Source of the DNA: CAYQZD01 sp964421875
GTDB lineage: Bacteria > Electryoneota > Tariuqbacteria > Tariuqbacterales > Tariuqbacteraceae
Assembly (NCBI GenBank): GCA_964421875.1
Contig: CAYQZD010000076.1
Coordinates: forward strand, 1-17,490
Length of the DNA stretch: 17,490 nt
Direction of reading: 5' to 3'
In this document: positions 7,901 through 14,200 of the stretch, piece after piece
Numbering within the stretch: the stretch's first letter is position 1
Layout: each line of letters starts with the position of its first letter
Translations under genes and position numbers: made by a program
Notes under the pieces: generated by a model
What the model saw: the letters and a program-made list of their open reading frames with translations, nothing else
Databases searched by the model: none
What the model was told of the DNA's origin: nothing

Positions 7901-10093
7901 GAGGACAGAGTCAACTTCAAAAATGAAATCGAAAGCGCAGGGTCAGTCAAAGATTTCGAAGTGAAACTGCTAAAGAAAGACGGAACGGTGATGGACTGCC
8001 TGGTTTCAGCCACCATCAGAAAGTCCTCAAAGGGAAAAATTCTGGGCTATCAGGGAATTATCCACGACATCACCGCCCGCAAAGAGGCGGCGCTGATGCA
8101 GCACGTCCTCTACAAAATCGCCAGTTCCATCAACGTGACCCAGGATCTTGACCAGCTTTTCAGCTACATTAGGGAGCAACTAAGCGCTATCATCGACACA
8201 GCTAACTTCTACATCGCCCTCTACGACAAGAAAACAGACACCATTGCCCTTCCCTATGTTATGGATGAGAAGAAGACGATAAAGCAGTTCCCCGCCAAAA
8301 AAACCTTCACCAATTATGTTATACAACACGACAAACCTCTGTTGGTTTCCAACGACGATATAATGATGATGGTCAAGACCGGCGAAGTCGAAATCGTGGG
8401 ACCGGCGGCCAAGGTGTGGCTGGGAGTGCCCTTGAAAACTGCAAACGAGGTCATCGGAGCCCTGGTGGTGCAAAGCTATGTCGAATCCAATGCGTACGAT
8501 GAGAAGGACCTGGAACTGCTGCGGTTCGTCTCCGAGCAAATCGCCATCGCTATCCAGCGAAAGAGAGCTGATGAGACGATGAGGGAGTCGGAGGAGAAGT
8601 ATCGGTCATTAATCGAGCAATCAAACGACGCCATTTACCTGCTGGTCGAAGAAAAGTTCGAAGTGATCAACCGCAAGTTCTCCGAAATGTTCGGTGTCTC
8701 CTATAAAGAAGTTAAAAGTCCCGATTTCGATTTTATGAACCTGGTTGCGCCTGAAAGCAGGCCGCTGATTGAGGAGCGGGATTCAATGATTGACCAGGGA
8801 GAAGAACCGCCCTCCCAATATGAATTCACCGCCTTGACAAAAGCCGGAGTAAAGATTGAAGTCCAAGCCTCGGTCAATTACGTAGAATTCAGAGGAAGAA
8901 TCGCCACCCAGGGAATTCTCCGAGATATAACGGTGACCAAACAGCTTGAAGCACAGCTCAGGCAGGCGCAAAAAATGGAAGCGGTGGGACAACTCGCCGG
9001 AGGAGTGGCGCACGATTTCAACAACCTGATGACCGCAGTCATAGGTAACTGCGAACTGGCAATGATGTCTGTTTCAGGCGCAGATCCGTTATATGAAAGG
9101 TTCCGCGAAATTCACAAAGCGGGAGAAAGCGCGGCTAATCTAACCAGCCAGCTGTTGGCATACAGCCGAAAGCAAGCTCTGGAACCTAAGGTGGTCGACT
9201 TGAATAAAGTTATAACCAAGATGGATAAGATGTTGAGACGGGTAATCGGGGAAGATATCGATTTAGCCACGGTCTTAGGGGAAGATTTATGGAAGGTCAA
9301 GGTCGATCCCGGTCAAGTCGAACAGGTGGTAGTCAACTTGGCGATCAACGCCCGCGACGCTATGCCTTACGGAGGAAATCTGACTATTGAATTGTCCAAC
9401 CACGAGCTTAAGGATAAATACGCAAAAACCCACCCGCAAATGACTTCCGGCGATTATGTGATGCTGGCTATAACCGATACCGGAATCGGTATGAACGAAG
9501 AAGTTAAGTCCAGGATTTTCGAGCCGTTCTTCACCACCAAAGAACTGGGCAAAGGAACCGGACTGGGACTCTCTATGGTGTACGGTATCATCAAGCAAAG
9601 CGGAGGAAACATCTGGGTCTACAGCGAATCCGGACAGGGCACTACTTTCAGAATTTATTTCCCCCGTGCGCTTGGTGAAGATGAAGAAGTGGAACAAAAA
9701 GCGGTTCCGGAGGATTTACCGCGGGGAGAAGAAACCATTCTGCTGGTGGAGGATGACGAATGTGTGCGTCAACTGGCGCTGGAAATATTGAATATGCAGG
9801 GTTACAGGGTATTCTCTGCGGAAAACGGGGAGGAGGCTTACCGTTTGTGTCAAGCAATGAAAAAACCGGTGGAGCTGGTCATCACAGATGTCATTATGCC
9901 CAATATCGGAGGTATTGAACTCTACGAAAAGCTGAACCGGTTGTGGCCCGGAGTTAAAGTGATATTTATGTCCGGCTACGCGCCAAACTCGATGTTCCAC
10001 CGAAAAATATTCGAACCGGGAAAATCCTATATCCAGAAACCATTCAATTCCGTCGATCTGGTGCAGAAGGTGCGGGAAGCGCTCGATAGTTGA
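4949..10093 (+). CDS. Hybrid sensor histidine kinase: ABC_sub_bind sensor, 5 PAS, 2 GAF, HisKA-HATPase, receiver
   Basis: This is a 1714-residue membrane signalling kinase. Domains in order: transmembrane segment (about 21-37); extracytoplasmic ABC_sub_bind-like ligand domain (51-340, from RVLVLHSYHQGF), which probably senses a small molecule; second transmembrane segment (361-384) followed by RRRR; PAS1 (390-515); GAF1 (516-668); PAS2 (673-795) with Cys722, Cys733 and Cys736; PAS3 (798-927); PAS4 (928-1050); GAF2 (1053-1205); PAS5 (1212-1335). The kinase core has the H-box GGVAHDFNN with phospho-acceptor His1355. The ATP-binding part has N-box NARDAM (Asn1467), DTGIGM (Asp1510), FEPFFTTK and GKGTGLGLSM. 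The C-terminal receiver has the acidic pair in VEDDE, phospho-acceptor Asp1647 in ITDVIMP, and Lys1697 in QKPF. All catalytic residues are present, so it should autophosphorylate and pass phosphate to its own receiver. No output domain follows, so a phosphotransfer protein or regulator elsewhere is expected. The metallophosphoesterase gene begins 50 bases downstream. What it senses is unknown. Confidence 0.93.
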   Translation: MISFSTYKSRHHRTIDYAIRAGISIVIVLLVFSSAISHQSSLKSPGKYDSRVLVLHSYHQGFQNTDDVSQGIIAAFESASEEIKLCFEFLDSKRFYTPEYFRSMLDVYRLKYSAEPPTVIICSDDFAFEFLRKFGAEVFPGTPVVYCGLSGIEASSSPGQEVTGVMECLDIKGTLDLALRCHQDVKRITVVSDPTLTGQALKKKARAVFRDYQHKLSFRYLDTLTFKEYERELESLTEDELVFWLLLVRDRNGEVLSPEVAMKRLIPHCAVPSYGIWFNYLGYGIVGGKLTDGFSNGKLAASLALRIIKGEKASSIPPVESSSRFMLDYKLIKRFGIKKNALPDNSVIVNQPSSTYRQYKAAIISGAIIIVILLVIVTALIGNTLRRRRAENKLLLMQFALDHASDPVFWMDSQGKFFYVNRAACDTLDYNENELLAMSVHDIDPDFPPETWKTNWRRIKKLKSAKTESQLQAKDGRIIPVEISANYLKFGDKELNCAYARDISNRKFAEQTEAVLYKMANAVSATKDLDELLQQIRALLSEVVDTTNFYIALYDKTSGTITLPYIKDEKDRFTAFPAGKTLTAYVIKTNTPLLVREKEILKMVESGEIETIGSLSKVWLGVPLRIKDDIIGIVALQSYTDETKYTDKDLKILEFVSEQIAVAIERKRTEDIIRDNEQFLHSVFDGIQDGICVMDTDFNVIRTNLWMEKMYASKMPLTGKKCYDAFQERDSICPWCPSIKTIKTGEVKNAIVPYTNQANPTGWIGLSSFPLKDAEGKVVGVIKHVKDITQSKIAEEALRESEEKYRTLTENSLQGIALIKANPLRFVFVNTVVSQILGRSLKEILALPQEEIRQIIHTEEREELFERLAKRLQGDTSLTKYEFRIINKKGEIRWLEVLSNLIEYGGEPAIQATFADVTERKQAEAALRVSEEKYGMLFRDSRDAVYISTKEGKFLDVNDAAVDLFGYTKEEMLNLDIETIYLDPEDRVNFKNEIESAGSVKDFEVKLLKKDGTVMDCLVSATIRKSSKGKILGYQGIIHDITARKEAALMQHVLYKIASSINVTQDLDQLFSYIREQLSAIIDTANFYIALYDKKTDTIALPYVMDEKKTIKQFPAKKTFTNYVIQHDKPLLVSNDDIMMMVKTGEVEIVGPAAKVWLGVPLKTANEVIGALVVQSYVESNAYDEKDLELLRFVSEQIAIAIQRKRADETMRESEEKYRSLIEQSNDAIYLLVEEKFEVINRKFSEMFGVSYKEVKSPDFDFMNLVAPESRPLIEERDSMIDQGEEPPSQYEFTALTKAGVKIEVQASVNYVEFRGRIATQGILRDITVTKQLEAQLRQAQKMEAVGQLAGGVAHDFNNLMTAVIGNCELAMMSVSGADPLYERFREIHKAGESAANLTSQLLAYSRKQALEPKVVDLNKVITKMDKMLRRVIGEDIDLATVLGEDLWKVKVDPGQVEQVVVNLAINARDAMPYGGNLTIELSNHELKDKYAKTHPQMTSGDYVMLAITDTGIGMNEEVKSRIFEPFFTTKELGKGTGLGLSMVYGIIKQSGGNIWVYSESGQGTTFRIYFPRALGEDEEVEQKAVPEDLPRGEETILLVEDDECVRQLALEILNMQGYRVFSAENGEEAYRLCQAMKKPVELVITDVIMPNIGGIELYEKLNRLWPGVKVIFMSGYAPNSMFHRKIFEPGKSYIQKPFNSVDLVQKVREALDS

Positions 10094-10143
10094 TTCTCAT
10101 CCCGCCCGCTCCGCTATTCCTGACAATTTTTAACTAACCAAAA

Positions 10144-11007
10144 ATGCAGACCAACTGCTTTTTCGTTTCCGACCTTCACGGAGACGAAGAAAAATATTTC
10201 AAACTGTTCCGAACCATAGAGTCGGAACGGCCGGAATGGGTATTCCTGGGCGGGGACCTGCTGCCGGGACTGCCGCAGTCGATGACCTTAAGTGTCTCAC
10301 CCCAAGATTTCATCGTCGATTTCCTGGCGCAGGAACTCCAAGAGCTACGGAAAAAGCTGGGAGACAAATACCCTCGAATATTCTTAATCTTAGGCAACGA
10401 CGACGAAAAATCCGCCGAATCCTCGGTCGAAAAGCTGGAAGCCCTGGGATTATGGGAATATGTCCATTATCGGAAAGTTACTGCTGGAAGGTATCTGATA
10501 TACGGCTACGCCTATGTTCCCCCCACACCCTTTCAACTCAAAGACTGGGAGAGACACGATGTCTCCCGCTATGTGGAACCGGGATCTGTTTCACCGGAAG
10601 AAGGAATGCTATCCGTGCCCATTGCGGCTAATGTCCGCAAGTACTCCACCATCAAACGCAACCTCGAGGAATTGACCGGCAATGAAGACTTAGCGAAGGC
10701 GGTCTTCCTCTTTCACGCCCCCCCCCATCACACTAAACTGGATCGAGCCGCCCTTGACGGCAAAATGGTGAACCACGCCCCCTTAGACCCCCACGTCGGC
10801 AGCATCGCGATACGGCGCTTCATCGAATCCCGACAACCCCGCATAACCCTCCACGGACACATCCACGAATCCCCAAGCCTCACCGGATCCTGGAAGGATA
10901 AAATAGGCGCAACGCACCTTCTTAGCGCGGCTCACCAAGGCTCGGAACTGGCGCTGGTGCGCTTCAGCCCCGAAACTCCCGAGGCTGCAACCCGCGAACT
11001 CCTTTAA
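10144..11007 (+). CDS. Calcineurin-like metallophosphoesterase
   Basis: This 287-residue cytoplasmic hydrolase (PF00149 superfamily) probably cleaves a phosphomonoester or phosphodiester using two metal ions. The metal-binding motifs appear in order: SDLHG (Asp10, His12), GGDLLPG (Asp38), GNDDE (Asn85), FHAPPHH (His191, His195) and LHGHIHES (His239, His241). The usual GNHD/E motif reads GNDD here. The missing His in the third motif also occurs in YfcE-type phosphodiesterases (GNCD), so activity is still plausible but the substrate cannot be predicted. It starts 50 bases after the kinase with no strong ribosome site, and could be co-transcribed with it. Its 3' end overlaps the convergent PPDK_N/nucleotidyltransferase gene by 44 bases. 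A run of nine C (10718-10726) encodes part of the APPHH motif. Confidence 0.87.
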   Translation: MQTNCFFVSDLHGDEEKYFKLFRTIESERPEWVFLGGDLLPGLPQSMTLSVSPQDFIVDFLAQELQELRKKLGDKYPRIFLILGNDDEKSAESSVEKLEALGLWEYVHYRKVTAGRYLIYGYAYVPPTPFQLKDWERHDVSRYVEPGSVSPEEGMLSVPIAANVRKYSTIKRNLEELTGNEDLAKAVFLFHAPPHHTKLDRAALDGKMVNHAPLDPHVGSIAIRRFIESRQPRITLHGHIHESPSLTGSWKDKIGATHLLSAAHQGSELALVRFSPETPEAATRELL

Positions 11008-14000
11008 GACAGCCTGACCGCATCGGTATCTCCCGCGCCGCGTCGGTGACAGCGCCGATTTTCACCGCGTAGGAACTTCTCCGTTCGATATCCTCATCTG
11101 TCACCAGATGAACATCGAGCAAACCCCCGGTGCGGTACCCGGTGCGCAGATAATTGAACTCATCCAAACACCGGCTCCAACCCTCAAACCAATCGAACAA
11201 CTGCCGCATCTGTTCTTCATTACCCGCAAAGTGAAGCAGGAGGTCGACGTCGCTCTCCGGACCGGCAGTGCCATTCTTGGTGCTGCCGAATATATAAAAA
11301 GCCTTTATCCCGAAACGCTCGGGATCGATACACTCCGCCAGGCATTCCACCATACGCATCCGCCAAACCCAATGCTCGTTGGGGGCAGATTCCGAAACAT
11401 AGACGCTTCCAACTTCCTTCTCATCGGTTCGAGCTGAGGGTTGGGTCAGGATGCCCACCGCTTCGTCAAGGTCGGCGTTCATCAGCACCCTGAGAATCTT
11501 TCCCCGAGTTATACTGGGAAGGTCGATGACTCGTAATGTGTCCGTTAAGTAACCATATTCCGGCAGGATTTCGGTCAATATGTTAGCAGCGGAGTGGAGG
11601 AAGCGTTCATTGAAAATTATCCCCTGGTCGTCGGGGTACAGAGGAAGGTAGCGGATTTCCGCCTCCACCAAATCCTGGAAAAAGTGAGTGCCGAAGGAGA
11701 GGTCGGGGACATAGTTTCCCTTCTTCCGTGCGATTTCAACCAGCACCGCAGTGTTGTTGATGTCGGAGTAGGTCACATTCACACCCAGCTTGATGTCGCC
11801 CCTGCTCCCCCACCGGCCCGGTCCCATCAGGATGAACTGATGTTTGGGCAGACGCGCGTTCAATCCGCTCACCGCCCGGCCCACATCCATTAAAGTCTTC
11901 CGGTCGCTGATTTCGCTGTAACGCTGGGGGTCAACATAGACAATGTGAGTGATATCGGGAACAAAACCGTTGGATATATGCCGGTTAGCGGTGAAGAGGA
12001 TGGCGCTCTCCGGGATGTCTTTGGGGATGGGCGCGGGCTTGCTGCTCCTGCTGCCATAGCTCTGAGGACGGCACTGCAGAAGGTAGAAATGTTCCCCGTC
12101 GGAAGCGAACTCGATATCCACCGGATGCTCCATCTTCTCCTGCAGAACGGTGAGAATAGTCCCCATCTGTTTGACAAAGACTGTGTCCTTGATGAGACCG
12201 CCGAAAGTCACCACCGGCTCGCTCCCCTCGAAATCGGCGTCCAACAGCGAAGGGCGCTGAAGGTGCCCGTCCTTTAATAGCTCGATATAGCGGTTGATGC
12301 GGGGGAATTCATCGCCGTACTTCCGAATGAAATCCACCAAATCGACAGTTTCAAAGGAGTTGTTTTCAAGGTTGATGACATCCAGCTTGTGAGGAGAATA
12401 GCGGACAATTTCATCCTCTGTGACATTGACCCGAAGGTTGGGCTGCCCGGGGGCAATCAGTATGGGATAGTCGTCGCTGAGCCGGTCCACCGCCCGAGTG
12501 CCCAAACCGGGAACTATGCGAATCAAGCCGTCCTCGCGCTTGATGCGGGGCGACCAGCGGAATTCATTATTGCTGAAAGCCACTCCGGCGAAAGCGGGCA
12601 GGAAATAAGGTCCAATCCTCCTACCTACTACCTCCTGTATCAAAACTCCCATCTCCTCCTGTGAATCTATCAGTTCGCGCTCTGTCCGGTATTCGATGGG
12701 ATCTGGAGAAAAAGTGGAGGCATAGACCTCGGCGATTGCGTCCAGCAGCGCTTCCAGCTTATCACGCTTGCTTCCCTGGTTGCCCAGAAAGAAACTTTGA
12801 TATTTACCGGAAAAGGCTGAACCCAGACGATCCTCTAACAGGCTGGAACTGCGCACAATGAGCGGAGCGTCGCCGAAATCGTCCAGAGCCAGCGCTAATT
12901 TCTGCACTATCTCAGGCGGGAAACTCGATTTCTTGAATATCTCGATTATATGAGGATATTCCTGCCTGACCTGAGCGATGTCCTTGTACTTCTGCTCGAT
13001 GATGTCTTCGAGTTGATTGTAGCTGAGGAATTTATGCAGTCCGTCTGAAGTGACATAGTAGGTTTTAGGAACCTTTATGTCTTTAAGCTCTTCATACTCT
13101 TCACTCATCTTTTTAATAATCTGAGACGCGAGGAACAATCCGCACCCCTTCCCGCCTAACATCCCGATACTCTCTTTGGGAAAAATCATCTGGGGCAAGA
13201 GGTCGAAGAAATCCTCCATCTCCACGAACTGCTTGGTAATCCTGATGAACCTCAACTGACCGGTCATCAGTTTTCTGATTAAATTGACGATAAAACTCTT
13301 TCGAATAGCATCGGAAAGCTGAAGATTTTCCCTGGAGGAAATCTGCTGGAAACGCCTCAGTTTGTCTGATATCTCATCCAAAGTAATTGCCCTATTGTTC
13401 AGAGCTTCCACCAGGAAATTCGCCTTATCCTCCTGCATCCATCTCTGAACCTGAGTCACAAACTCCTCATCGCTGAGATGCTCCTCAGCCATCCGGAAAA
13501 TTTCTCGACTCAAGTCGAGGCTGTCGAAAACCGCTCCCCGCTTGCTGGGTATATTGGCGCCAAAGCCCTCATCGTCGGTCTCAGACAACCGGCTGAAACC
13601 CATCTTTCGCAGCAATTCCGACGCCTCCTGAACCCGGTTTCGGTATAAATAGTTCAACAGCTTGCGCGCGATGCGGATATAAAGTCCATGGTCGGTGTGC
13701 AGCAAAAGGTCAGTGATGATTTTGGATTCTCGGCCCTGGCAGTCAACAATCTCTCCCTTGTCTGATTTTACCTCTTCTAACATTTTACGTATCTGTTTTT
13801 GAAGGATGTAGCCCCCAAGCCGCTCGGCGATGGTGTCTAAAAGCTTGCGCTCCTCCTTAAGGAAAGGACCCTCGTCCTCTTCAGGCGTCGCCTTTGTATA
13901 GGAAACTCCGATATATCCCGAGGTCACACCCTGGAGGACAATATCTGAGGTCATCCGCCACTCGCTTTCATGGTATCCTGAAAGCTTGTATTCAATCCCT

Positions 14001-14200
14001 TCATAAACGATTATCGCCTGACAGATTTCCGGGTAGTACCAGCCCGCCGGAATTGAACGCACAATCTCGATAAAAATCGTACTTAGCTCCGGCAGCTGGT
14101 TTTGTAGGATTTTCTCAATCCGGTAGAGGCAGTTCAATTCTTTAACCCGCTCCTGCAGGACGTTTATAACCAGCTCCGCCTTGTTATCCTTTTCATCCAT
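10964..14200 (-). CDS. PEP/pyruvate-binding (PPDK_N) protein with GAF-like N-terminus and C-terminal nucleotidyltransferase
   Basis: This is a 1078-residue cytoplasmic protein. Domains: a coiled, GAF-like sensor region (about 10-145); a helical linker (155-330); the PEP-synthase-type ATP-grasp domain PPDK_N (about 345-715) with MLGGKGCGL (347-355), VRSSSLLEDRLGSAFSGKY (449-467), GVLIQEVVG (518-526), IEFASDGEHFYLLQCRP (696-712); a second domain shared with the upstream gene (about 733-900) with GPGRWGSRGD (793-802) and SFGTHFF (835-841); and a Pol-beta-like nucleotidyltransferase (about 930-1045) with GS at 972-973, Asp984, Asp986 and a third Asp1029 in LLDVHLV. The swivelling phospho-His domain and PEP/pyruvate barrel of true PEP synthase are absent, so automatic naming as PEP synthase would be wrong. 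ATP binding and nucleotidyl transfer are likely; the target is unknown. Its ATG overlaps the stop of the upstream gene by 8 bases. Confidence 0.88.
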   Translation of the reverse strand: MDEKDNKAELVINVLQERVKELNCLYRIEKILQNQLPELSTIFIEIVRSIPAGWYYPEICQAIIVYEGIEYKLSGYHESEWRMTSDIVLQGVTSGYIGVSYTKATPEEDEGPFLKEERKLLDTIAERLGGYILQKQIRKMLEEVKSDKGEIVDCQGRESKIITDLLLHTDHGLYIRIARKLLNYLYRNRVQEASELLRKMGFSRLSETDDEGFGANIPSKRGAVFDSLDLSREIFRMAEEHLSDEEFVTQVQRWMQEDKANFLVEALNNRAITLDEISDKLRRFQQISSRENLQLSDAIRKSFIVNLIRKLMTGQLRFIRITKQFVEMEDFFDLLPQMIFPKESIGMLGGKGCGLFLASQIIKKMSEEYEELKDIKVPKTYYVTSDGLHKFLSYNQLEDIIEQKYKDIAQVRQEYPHIIEIFKKSSFPPEIVQKLALALDDFGDAPLIVRSSSLLEDRLGSAFSGKYQSFFLGNQGSKRDKLEALLDAIAEVYASTFSPDPIEYRTERELIDSQEEMGVLIQEVVGRRIGPYFLPAFAGVAFSNNEFRWSPRIKREDGLIRIVPGLGTRAVDRLSDDYPILIAPGQPNLRVNVTEDEIVRYSPHKLDVINLENNSFETVDLVDFIRKYGDEFPRINRYIELLKDGHLQRPSLLDADFEGSEPVVTFGGLIKDTVFVKQMGTILTVLQEKMEHPVDIEFASDGEHFYLLQCRPQSYGSRSSKPAPIPKDIPESAILFTANRHISNGFVPDITHIVYVDPQRYSEISDRKTLMDVGRAVSGLNARLPKHQFILMGPGRWGSRGDIKLGVNVTYSDINNTAVLVEIARKKGNYVPDLSFGTHFFQDLVEAEIRYLPLYPDDQGIIFNERFLHSAANILTEILPEYGYLTDTLRVIDLPSITRGKILRVLMNADLDEAVGILTQPSARTDEKEVGSVYVSESAPNEHWVWRMRMVECLAECIDPERFGIKAFYIFGSTKNGTAGPESDVDLLLHFAGNEEQMRQLFDWFEGWSRCLDEFNYLRTGYRTGGLLDVHLVTDEDIERRSSYAVKIGAVTDAAREIPMRSGCLKGVRGLQPREFRG

